A stretch of DNA of 54,117 nt from assembly GCA_001579985.1 (NCBI GenBank), contig LRSR01010341.1, positions 1 through 54,117 on the forward strand. Direction: 5' to 3'. This DNA comes from Hypsibius dujardini. Its lineage: Eukaryota > Tardigrada > Eutardigrada > Parachela > Hypsibiidae. A program made the position numbers and the translations under genes. Under the pieces are notes generated by a model, which worked only from the letters and a program-made list of their open reading frames with translations, was not told the DNA's origin and searched no databases. Shown here one piece after another: positions 45,984 through 54,117 of this stretch; the first letter of the stretch is position 1; every line of letters begins with the position of its first letter.

Positions 45984-46493
45984 CTTCCTTCCTCTTTTCT
46001 CAAGGTCGAAAGAGAAAACGTTGTCAAATGGGTTTGTTAGCGGAAGTACTTCAGAGTCGGGTTGTTTCAAATTACGGTTATATTGTTCTCCAAGAGAGAG
46101 AGAGAAAGAGAGAGAGGACACGTTGAATAGCGAACAAATGCGTTGTCTTGACGACCTTCTGGCTATCAGTATGGAGAGCCCCTGTAGTTCAGTTAGAGAC
46201 GGTTTTCGGATGTAAACCGACGGACAAGCGCTAGACTATATGACAGACGCACCGTACCCTATGATGTTATACAGTGGATAGGGCAAACTGTGGACGGAGC
46301 AAGACACGGACTGAATGAGTCGTTGTATCAGGCAAAATTAATCGGCAAATGGGGCGTATAAAAATTGGAGCTTTGATCTATTTGTCGGGCAAGTCCACCA
46401 CTGATTGTTTATCCTCTGTCAACCCATCCAGCTACCGCTCGACTTTAAGGATTTCATTATACATAACATCCTTGTTCTGGTCCTACTCTCGTT

Positions 46494-47221
46494 AAGCCTC
46501 CGTCTGGCCATCAAGGTATCCGTCTATTTGCGGCTTTAATGCTCCGTCTTCCCTGTCCAGCTTCCGGCTGGCCATCAAGGTATTCATCTATTCGCGGCTT
46601 TAATGCTCCGTCCTCCCGTTAAGCTTCTGTCTGGCTATCAAGATATCCGTCTATTCCTTCCCTTGATTGTCCATCTGCCCGTCAAGCTTCCGTTTGGGCA
46701 TCAAGATAATCGTCTTTTTGCAGCTGTGCTTCTCAGTCTTATCGTCAAGCCTCCGGAAGATCATTAAGATTTGGGTATTCGTGGTTCTGATTTTTGTTCT
46801 TGTCGGTAAGCATCCGTTTAGGACAAGCAGATCCGTCTGCCCATCGTTGTGATGCTCCGTTTGACCGACAAGACTTTGTCCACCCGTTAAGCTCACCAAA
46901 TGTCCTTCTGGCGTCCTCCAATAGTCCTGTCCAGCTTCCATTCGGTCAACGAGATGCCCTCTTTCCCATCAATCTTCCGTCTGACAAACACATGTAATAG
47001 ATATCCATCTGCCCGTCCATCTGATCTTCCAAGGGTCTGCAGCCTCCGCCTTCTCGCTGAGGTTCCGCTTGGCTATCAGCATGTCCATCTCTTTACAATT
47101 TCGTAGAGTCTATTTTCTGTGTCCTGACGGGGCTTTCCGTCTGGCCGTTGGCCCAAGCCTTCCGTTCAGCCTTAAGCTTTCCACTGACAGTCTTCCATCT
47201 GGGCTATTCGACATTCATCTA
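46494..47221. repeat. Tandem minisatellite, about 63-bp unit (left block)
   Basis: The word AGCTTCCGTCTGGCTATCAA and its variants recur at 46495, 46559, 46622, 46685, 46748, 46809, 46870 and 46933, then in weaker form near 47060 and 47131: a steady 61-64 bp period. Units diverge from left to right. No conserved open frame was found. Confidence 0.8.
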
Positions 47222-47606
47222 CTGTAGAATCGCGACCCATCCGTGGTACTTTTTGGACCCCCCCCCCAGTAAATCAGACGCGATGGGCTAAAACAACTGT
47301 TACGCTTCGATCGTTCAATCAAGCGCTAGTTTCTCCCGAAATCGCTGGTCCTTTTTCTTTCTTCTTCGGTGAAGCGGTTACGACGGCCCATTTTAAAAAA
47401 AAAAGTTAACGAAAACGCAAAAAAACGAGCACAAGTCAATGAATCAACCGCAGAAAGGAAGGATGCAAAATGTAACTGTGAAATGCTCACGCAATCAATC
47501 AATCGACGCGTGCGGTCTTGTGGTTCGCACATCTTTGCAATCAATCAAAACGGTCGCTTGTTCTATAGGATGACGTAGGCACCACCGATGGGTCGCGATT
47601 CTACAG
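47222..47606. mobile_element. Tc1/mariner-type MITE (TA target duplication)
   Basis: A 385-bp element with terminal inverted repeats CTGTAGAATCGCGACCCATC at both ends (perfect for 20 bp, then one mismatch before GTGG). It is flanked by TA at 47220-47221 and 47607-47608. It sits inside the minisatellite and interrupts it. A short minus-strand frame starting MGRRNRFTEEERKR (to 47326) could be the relic of a transposase N-terminus; otherwise there is no coding capacity. Confidence 0.8.
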
Positions 47607-48100
47607 TATCTGCCCGTTCGTCTGACCTTCCAACGGTCGTTTGTCTTCGCCTCCTGTCAATTTGCTGTCTGATTGTCAGTATTTTTGTCTTTTTGCAATA
47701 TCATCCGGCCTATCAAACATCTCTTCAAAGGGCTTCCCGTCCGGCAGTTGGTTCAAAAATTCCATCCAGCCATGAAAGTTACCAAATGTCCGGACCGTTG
47801 GCAATCTTCCATCGCCCCGCTAAGCTTCCGTCTGGCTGTTAAAATATCTGTCTGTTTGTCCGTTTGCTCATCCGTCGGTCATCGGTCTTTGATCTCCTCA
47901 AAAACATCGACCTGCGCATTCCAAATTCCGTATTTTTGTGATAAGTCCACCGTTCGACCGTCCCTCTCTCAGAAAGGCGTTTGCACCTGGAAGCTTGTTT
48001 ACTGCCCCGCCTCTGTGCCCTTTGTCCCTTCTGTCAAGCCCCTTTTGCCAAGCTTCTGTCAGTATAACAAACCATCCCTTTCTGTGACACCATAGTAGTC
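47607..48100. repeat. Minisatellite continuation and higher-order duplicate (right block)
   Basis: The sequence from 47609 onward aligns with 47008-47215, left of the inserted MITE. Examples are ATCTGCCCGTTCGTCTGACC against ATCTGCCCGTCCATCTGATC, and GGCTTCCCGTCCGGCAGTTGG against GGCTTTCCGTCTGGCCGTTGG. This implies a roughly 216-bp higher-order unit made before the MITE inserted. Another AAGCTTCCGTCTGGCTGTTA unit lies near 47820. Confidence 0.65.
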
Positions 48101-48166
48101 GATCTAATCAGGTTAAATAAGATTCGGCGTGGAGATTACTTACCCTTGCATGTGCTGGCTTGCCAC

Positions 48167-48870
48167 CAGAGATGAGCAACTCCGGTAAAAACAAACTCTC
48201 ACTATCCCAACTCCAATTCCACTCTTTTCCCCCAAGAACCCACTCCAACTCCACTCCAACTCCACTTCATTTCCACTCCGACTCCACTTCAACTGCACTC
48301 CGACTCCACCCGTCAAATATACGTAATAAAAAACAGGAAAATACATTTTTATTTTGTACTCACCGTTCACACGACACATCAGGAGATTCTCGAAATTAGA
48401 TTCAGTCGTTTGCTGACGACGTTCAGAAAGAATAATATCACACAAATTGAAAGTGCGTTCAATATCGGCAGGGGGCCGTAAAAACTCGAATCGCAGCCCT
48501 TTTTAATCGAGGAAATTTCACACAATTCTTTCAATAAGAAATTGGACTAGTTCCCACAGCTGGCAAGTCGATATACTGCTTTAGCTCCTCGCGGTAGAAC
48601 AGAGAAGAGACTACAGTCCGATGCTGAACCGGGGCAACGCGCATGGCCTATGGCCTAGTGGGCCATGTTTGATTTTTGTACAATAAACCAATCAAATGAA
48701 ACCTCAAAGCCAAAAATTCGATAAAACACAACAATCCCACTCCACGCAGATCAACTCCAACTCCATCTCCAACTCCAGCTGTTTCAACTCCAACTCCGGC
48801 TAAAAACTCCGGAGTGGAGTTGATGGAGTTGAAAAACTCCAAACTCCGAATCCGGAGTTGCCCATCTGTG
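48167..48870. mobile_element. hAT-type non-autonomous DNA transposon with perfect 8-bp target duplication
   Basis: Terminal inverted repeats CAGAGATGAGCAACTCCGG (left) and the complement of CCGGAGTTGCCCATCTGTG (right) bound a 704-bp element. The host octamer CTTGCCAC is present on both sides (48159-48166 and 48871-48878). Both subterminal regions are packed with AACTCC words (48225-48310; 48720-48860), as expected of transposase-binding repeats in hAT elements. No transposase frame remains. Confidence 0.88.
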
Positions 48871-48993
48871 CTTGCCACTAATGTTTCGCGGTTCAAGTCT
48901 CCAACACGCCCTCGATGATTGCTGTAGTGCGTATTGCTTTTCCAGAGGACACAAAACTTCAGCTAGAGTTGTAGTACCTCTCGCTGTATAGCA

Positions 48994-51296
48994 ATGAAGC
49001 TTCTCGGATTGATCGGCGGGATGAGCTGGGAGTCGACCGTCACCTACTATCAACTGGTGAACCGTCGAGTCGGGGAGAAACTCGGAGGACTCCATTCCTG
49101 TCGCTGTATCATCTACTCCGTCGATTTTGAAGACGTTGAGACCCTCCAGGCAGCCGGGAAATGGAAAGAGGCCGGTGAGCTGATGGAACAGGCAGCCGCT
49201 AGTCTCAGGAACGCCGGAGCGGAGGGGATTGTGCTGTGTACCAACACCATGCACAAACTGGCGAGCTTCATCGAGCGCGGCAGCGGAGGTCTGCCGCTGT
49301 TGCACATAGCCGATGCCACTGCGGAACGTTGTCTGCAGGCTAGTATTACTAGACTTAATGTTCTCTTTATCCAGAGGTTCGATTAGGGTCCTTACAGGAA
49401 CCAGGACCCCTCATCATAGGATCAGGGTTTGAGCATAGGGACAAAATATTATCTTTTTGAAGATTGGACACTAAATTGGGCCTCTTGTCCCTCTTCATTT
49501 TGAAACCTGGTGGGGTGTGGGGGTCTGATTTCCAGGGGCCCCTTGAGATTTCAAAAACATCAGGACCATTCTTGAATGTTTTGAACCTCCCATATGCATT
49601 TTCATTAATAGGGAGCTTATATTGGACCTCATTAAAGCTCAAATTTGGACAAGAAATTGATGTTTTTTAATATGTTTTGAAATCTCAAATATTTTTAAAT
49701 CACTGGACATCAGACCCCCACCCCCCATAAGTTTCAAAACAATTAGCAAAAGGCCGAATTTTTCGTTCGATCTTAACAAATGAATTTCACCCCTGGTCCT
49801 ACCATGCGGGGTCTTGTTTCTAACTTGTAAGGACCCTAAACGATATCCCTGGCTGACTATTGCGGTTTCCGAATTTTATTAACCGCTAAGCCCGTTAATA
49901 AGTACATCATATAGACTGATTTTAATTCACGCTATAATTCTTTTGTACAGCACTCACATAAAATATGTCATGTTTTGTTTTAATTTACTTCTGTGGCGGA
50001 TTGAGGTCGGCCCGGAGGGGATGCCAAACCTGTTGGGGGGGGGGGCTATGTCCAATATTTTAGGCTTTAAACTTTTTTATGATGAGGAAACAATCAAAAT
50101 TCTAAAAAACCAATCCGCATTTCAACGAGTTAGAGGACATTGGAAGTATTAGAGAATAGAACAGGGAAGGGGACGAAAATGGGAAAGCAGTTGGGGGACT
50201 TGTAACCTAACTAGGGCAAGAACTGAGATTTTCCTTCCCATCTGAATGGGGATTATTTTCACACATACCCGTCCATATATCATGATTTACACTGGAGTCT
50301 CGAGCTAGAAATCACATCCGCGGTTTCAGGGAAAAAGGAGGAAACAATTTCCCGCACCATTTTGTGGCTGATGTCAATCGATTCCAAATCAAATTTGGAG
50401 TGGACGGGTGTCACAAATCTTGGAATCAAACGTTTTCCAAAAAAAACGATGTTTTTATAGTGGTTGCGTTAACGAAAGTTAAACAAACTGAAACTTTGGA
50501 AACGTTGCTGATCAATCAATCAATAAATCAAGCCCCGGGCTATAACACAAAGTGGTGCTGGAATTTGTTTCTTCCTTTTTTTCTGAAACTGCGAATGTGA
50601 TTTCCAGATGGAGACCCCAATGTAAAATCATGATATGTACTGATATTTGCAAAAAAACCCCACTCCGATTGGGGGAGGGGGGAATCTTCGTTCTTGCTCA
50701 AGTAATCCGCTGGTGTGGTGGTAATAAAATTTTCCCCACCCCTTGGCCAATCCGGGGGGGGGGGCAGCTTCAATATGTATAAAGCCTAAATTTCCACTCC
50801 CCCCCCTTTGCGGAGCGAGGTGGTAAAATCATTTTAGATTCGGGGGAGGGGGGAGGAAGCAACTGCCCGGTCGGCCCAACGGTTAATCCGCCACTGATTA
50901 CATTGAATTTTTTTTAAATCGAACTTTTTTATTGGGCAGGCCAAGTTTCGTCGGGTCGGTCTACTGGGCACGCGATACACCATGGAGGAGGACTTTTATA
51001 AGGGCCGTTTGAAGGAGCGATACGGCCTTGAAGTAATCATCCCCGAGGCGTCGGACCGAGAGGTTGTTCACAACGTCATCTTTGAAGAGTTGTGCCACGG
51101 AGTGATCAACCCAGCGTCGCGGGAAGCGTTCGTTGCGATCGTTCAACGCTTGCAACGTGCCGGCGCGGAGTGTGTCATTTTGGGTTGCACGGAGATTGAT
51201 CTCTTGCTCAAGGCAAGCGATGTCGCGCTGCCGTTGTTGGATACCACGACGATCCACGCTGAGACGGCCGTCGACTGGGCCATGTCCTCGGTTTAA
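48994..51296 (+). CDS. Aspartate/glutamate racemase family protein (bacterial type)
   Basis: Two exons: 48994-49338 and 50940-51296 (233 aa). The family interconverts L- and D-amino acids without PLP, using two cysteines. It starts MKLLGLIGGMSWEST, the YgeA/RacX-like signature. Catalytic Cys82 is in VLCTNT and Cys198 in ILGCTEI; VGLLGTRYTMEEDFY is the family hinge. The ORF continues across the intron without loss (ATAERCLQ|AKFRRVGLL). The only donor that keeps the frame is GC (CAG|GCTAGT), with a normal AG acceptor, so this is a GC-AG intron. A GT four bases downstream (49343-49344) would break the frame. The intron is largely two foldback elements. Length equals bacterial relatives. Poly(A) signal at 51412-51417. 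Substrate (Asp, Glu or other) cannot be decided. Confidence 0.9.
49383..49839. mobile_element. Foldback MITE A in racemase intron
   Basis: Perfect 14-bp terminal inverted repeats TTAGGGTCCTTACA and complement (49826-49839). Inward similarity continues: CCAGGACCCC on the left pairs with GGGGTCTTG on the right, and GGTGTGGGGGTCTGATTTCC pairs with GACATCAGACCCCCACCCCC. The whole 457 bp can fold on itself. No coding frame and no convincing target duplication. Confidence 0.75.
49991..50896. mobile_element. Foldback element B in racemase intron (TIR CTGTGGCGGATT / CAGTGGCGGATT)
   Basis: Left end CTGTGGCGGATTGAGGTCGG; right end complement CAGTGGCGGATTAACCG. The arms 50236-50367 and 50548-50690 are diverged inverted copies (TCATGATTTACACTGGAGTC against TCATGATTTTACATTGGGGTC). 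G-runs of 10-12 occur in both arms. The CAGTGGCGGAT ends and imperfect 8-bp flanks (ATTTACTT, ATTACATT) suggest a hAT relative, not proven. The right end is 43 bases before the exon 2 acceptor. Confidence 0.72.
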
Positions 51297-51537
51297 CCCT
51301 CGTCTACCGACGGACCCGCCTAGAGCTGGATGTTCGACCCACGGAATATGGACTCTTTTAATGACTACCACGCATGTTGACTATTTCTTTGGACGGGAAA
51401 ACGTATTAAAAAATAAAACATAATAAACATTTTTTTTGCCATGTCCCCGATAATTATTAGGATGTCTAAACATAATTGAATGCTGAGCTACTGCGATGTT
51501 TAAGCATCCATATGTATATGAGCTAAGCAAAGCAGAT

Positions 51538-51738
51538 CTAACCCTTGACATTCTGGTTGATGTTGACAGGCATAGCCGGCTCGGTGTAAGTATTAGTCCG
51601 CGATCGTGGAACGGGCCACTGTGACTTCATCGTACCATTAACGGGCCATCCTTGAGTCGGAGCTTTCATCCAGCTTTTTGCTATGTAACCAATGTGCTAA
51701 AAGTCAGAAAATAATTGAAAACCCCGGGGAAACGCTTA

Positions 51739-51771
<33 letters not shown>

Positions 51772-52050
51772 ATGTCTGTATGTCTTTCTGTATGTCTCCC
51801 TATCTGTCCCTCGGTCTATCGATTCATTTATTTAGCATTGGTAATTGATCTCTTGTGAGTCCGGTGTCAGTGCCTTAGAATTTGGGCTAAGGTTGCTATG
51901 AAACGTGTCATCGGACGTAGATGCCTCACACTTCCGATTTGTGTCTTTTGCTGTAATAATAAGTGGTCTCTGACCAGTTGGATTTCTGTAATATACTTTG
52001 CCTATAAATCGACACTGAAATAATAGACGTAGCTGTACTAAACGACACAT
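51538..52050 (-). CDS. Small uncharacterised Pro/Asn-rich protein, tentative
   Basis: Two proposed exons on the minus strand: 52050-51930 and 51680-51538 (87 aa; phase 1), start MCRLVQLRLLFQCRFIGKVY and end NQNVKG. The donor is AAGT|GTGAGG and the acceptor is TACATAG. The second exon has a clear protein-like run (KSWMKAPTQGWPVNGTMKSQ, RSRTNTYTEPAMPVNINQNV). I do not recognise the family; a short Pro-, Trp- and Tyr-containing protein of this kind could be structural, for example axonemal, but that is a guess. A longer unspliced frame of the first exon ends at 51832. A (CTGT)n run at 51740-51800 lies in the proposed intron (sense ACAG). The start codons of this and the next gene are 49 bases apart. 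Confidence 0.35.
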
Positions 52051-52099
52051 CACATATGTCTCAAGTATTGGTGGAGCGCGGCCAACCACCCTGTGACGG

Positions 52100-53356
52100 A
52101 TGACCCACACCACGAGACACCATACTGCGTTACTGGGTCTGATTGCCTTTTCTCTGCTGCCACGGGCCGGTGTGGTTTGGTGCAGCACGCAGAATGACCC
52201 AGGCCAGGAGGCGTTCGCCAGGACGCGGGATGCCAAAAACGGCGCCACCGCTGCCATGCAGGAGGGTGAAAAGGCGGAGAATGCGCGAGCCGCCTTCCAG
52301 GCCTGCCAGAAGGCAAGAGCCTTCGCGCAGACTGTTTACAAGGAGCGGGATACGGCCCTGCGACTGCTGAAAGACCGTAATCTGCGCAGACAGGTGGAGG
52401 AGTTTGTAAAGTTTGCAGATCTCGCTGTGGACTGCTCGAGCAGCCTGACCATCACCAATAAGGAGATGCAGGCGTATGAGGCCGCGGCGACGACGGCCAG
52501 AAGTGTCAGTGGAGAGGCGTACGCTTCCGCCAGTGCTGGTGCCGGCAGTAGTAAGGAACTGCTGACCCTGGCGAGGAGGGGCAAAAAGTTATCCGACCAA
52601 GCGGGTAGGTGTGCATCGTTTTTTACCTTCACGCGTGGGAGTTTTATTTACTGCATGGTTCACTTATGGGGACCTTTTTCACAGAGGTCGAACGCAGAAA
52701 TGGCTCCAGTTTATTTTTTTAAGTTAATCCGATATTAGTGATGACTTTTGAAATTTATTCCATCGGCATGTTTAATCTTGGGACGATTTTTAGAGAAGGA
52801 ACATACAGTAGAATATCTTCGCTTAATATTTTGTTAACAGATACATAATTATGATGAATTTCAAAATTTATTTCATTGGTCAGGATATGAAAGGGTTTTT
52901 TGGCAGCATTTTAAAGTTGGAAAAAACACTGGAAGATTCCATTTCCCTCATTTTGACTGTAAAAACTTCAATTTTGAGAAATGGTTAAATTATAAAGAAT
53001 TTGACAATGCTCTTTTTAAAATCACTCAGCCAATCAATCAGTCACTCAGCAGGAACATTAGAATCATCCAATTTTTTTGGGACTTTGAAACTTCAGAAGA
53101 AAAACAGCATCTTTTTCGTGTTTCAGGCGTGGCAAATAGCGAGGGAAACGCCCTGTTTGCAGCATTGCAAGCCGTTGGCGGCTGGGCGGACGACAGCACT
53201 AACTCCGCGGCAGGTTCCCTCACCAGCATTTCCGAAGCGACGGTCGAAACACGCCGGAACGCGGTGAAAACGTGCGAACTGGCCGCCGCCAAAGCCAAAA
53301 CTGACGCCGCTGCCGCGATGCAACAGGCCCAAGAACTGACCGAAAAAGCCACAAAG
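52100..53356 (+). CDS. Secreted Ala-rich helical protein, 3' end beyond the window
   Basis: Two exons seen: 52100-52604 and 53127-53356 (244 aa so far; phase 1, then phase 0 into a donor CAAAG|GTAAGT). The remaining window (53357-54117) is AT-rich intron. The N-terminus MTHTTRHHTALLGLIAFSLL with a downstream Cys-Ser looks like a signal peptide (cleavage near residue 28-30). The mature part is rich in Ala, Glu, Lys, Arg and Ser and poor in Pro and Gly, with heptad-like stretches, so it is predicted to be long alpha-helix or coiled coil. Scattered single Cys residues (AFQACQKA, VDCSSS, KTCELAAA) could pair. No family recognised. The composition resembles helical surface proteins generally, which is not evidence of homology. 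Confidence 0.65.
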
Positions 53357-54117
53357 GTAAGTGTAGCGTTTATGGATTAATTAAAAGTGTACCGACACTT
53401 GACTTCGGGATTGTTCCGGAACCAATCTAATGCAAAATTTATTCTAATGAAAACCACAATCCGAAATTCGTTCCAAACATTTTATCCCATTGTTTTGTTT
53501 ACTCGGATAATTTCGCCCTGTCGTAGATGTGACTTACTTGGGAAGCAGTTTATATACCGAATTCAAAATGACCCCGCTTTATGTTGTATTAATAAAACCC
53601 AATTTATAATGGTTTTCGAATTGTATTTCACTGTTGTTGTTTCAAGAACTTTCTTTTGGCAGAATTTCAAAGTTGAAAAAACAATCGAAAACTACATTTT
53701 TCCCGAGTTGAATTGTAAAACAATTTTACATTGCTCCATGTTTTTAATTCAGTACAATATTAGGAATGAATTTATAGAATTAATTCCAGCGGCAATTAAA
53801 TCGAAACTCTTTTACAAAATTCGAAAATGGGGAAACACTGAACGATTCCTTTTCCCTTAATTTCTATGGTGAGAATGATTGTCCCATCCCATTCCAAACT
53901 TATTTAGGAATCGATTAGCATTAGCTGAATATTCTTCACATAGCGCCGGACGCTTCAAACGTTTCTGGAGTTCATTCTTAATGTTCAATGTTTAAACTTA
54001 ATGACACCTTATATAATTCGGAATGCATTGTAGACGTTAAAAAAATACTTGCGATTTAATCAAGCTTTATTCTTAACGCTTTACTGGTAAGTTAAAAATG
54101 TTATTGTTTTAATTTTA

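Noticed and set aside
45984-46121. In-frame N-terminal extension of DNAJB13
   Set aside because: The extra residues are Ser/Leu-rich, come partly from a GA-rich repeat, and DNAJB13 normally begins just before the J-domain.
46183-46260. tRNA-like words (GTAGTTCAGTTAGAG)
   Set aside because: The acceptor stem and T-arm cannot be formed around it; a chance match to an A/B-box-like word.
46494-47221. Regular 63-bp spacing looks CRISPR-like at first sight
   Set aside because: The units are similar over their whole length, diverge gradually and have no invariant repeat with unique spacers; the genome is eukaryotic.
48994-51296. Bacterial contamination or chimeric assembly at the racemase
   Set aside because: The coding sequence is split by an intron with eukaryotic DNA transposon-type elements, and base composition matches the neighbouring exons.
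51832-52257. 141-codon minus-strand frame starting inside the secreted-protein exon
   Set aside because: Its first third is the antisense of the plus-strand signal-peptide exon. Only the part from about 52050 downward looks protein-like, so a shorter spliced model is listed at low confidence instead.

Overview
This is eukaryotic and almost certainly animal DNA. All genes are split by GT-AG introns, and two products are flagellar or sperm-type proteins: an SLC9C (sperm NHE) exchanger and DNAJB13, an axonemal radial-spoke J-protein. Others are animal housekeeping proteins (UBE2L3, RTCB, COA3, mitochondrial bL35m). The phylum cannot be fixed from sequence alone; a marine invertebrate, possibly a sponge, is a guess. 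Exons are GC-rich. Introns and spacers are AT-rich or consist of (CTGT)n-type microsatellite.

Layout. 100-6370 (+): membrane-anchored cholinesterase-like carboxylesterase, 9 exons. 7331-8649 (-): TK2/dNK-type deoxynucleoside kinase, 3 exons. 11970-23620 (+): SLC9C-type Na+/H+ exchanger with voltage sensor and cyclic-nucleotide domain, 16 exons. 24711-26419 (+): mitochondrial ribosomal protein bL35m, 3 exons. 26550-26920 (-): decayed partial copy of an exon of the next gene. 27474-34108 (-): unrecognised 15-exon gene for a type II membrane protein of about 1332 aa with poly-Asp blocks. 35071-36933 (+): UBE2L3. 37918-38589 (-): COA3. 38986-42734 (+): RTCB tRNA ligase. 43447-45983 (-): DNAJB13. 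45984-48993: mobile-element and minisatellite land. 48994-51296 (+): aspartate/glutamate racemase of bacterial type with one GC-AG intron made of two foldback elements. 51538-52050 (-): small uncertain gene. 52100-54117+ (+): secreted Ala-rich helical protein, running off the window.

For every named multi-exon gene the exons were joined by splice consensus and codon phase, and every total is a multiple of three with no internal stop (the 3'-truncated secreted gene keeps an open phase). The models are therefore well supported, although no transcript data were available. Genes alternate in convergent and divergent pairs; COA3/RTCB are head to head 396 bp apart.

The most notable signals are: (a) introns filled with CTGT tetranucleotide repeats, mostly with CTGT on the sense strand; (b) the acidic, furin-site-bearing type II membrane protein; (c) SLC9C with its voltage sensor and CNBD intact but the usual transport carboxylates replaced; (d) a set of plain DNA-transposon and foldback elements with clear terminal repeats, one with a perfect 8-bp target duplication.
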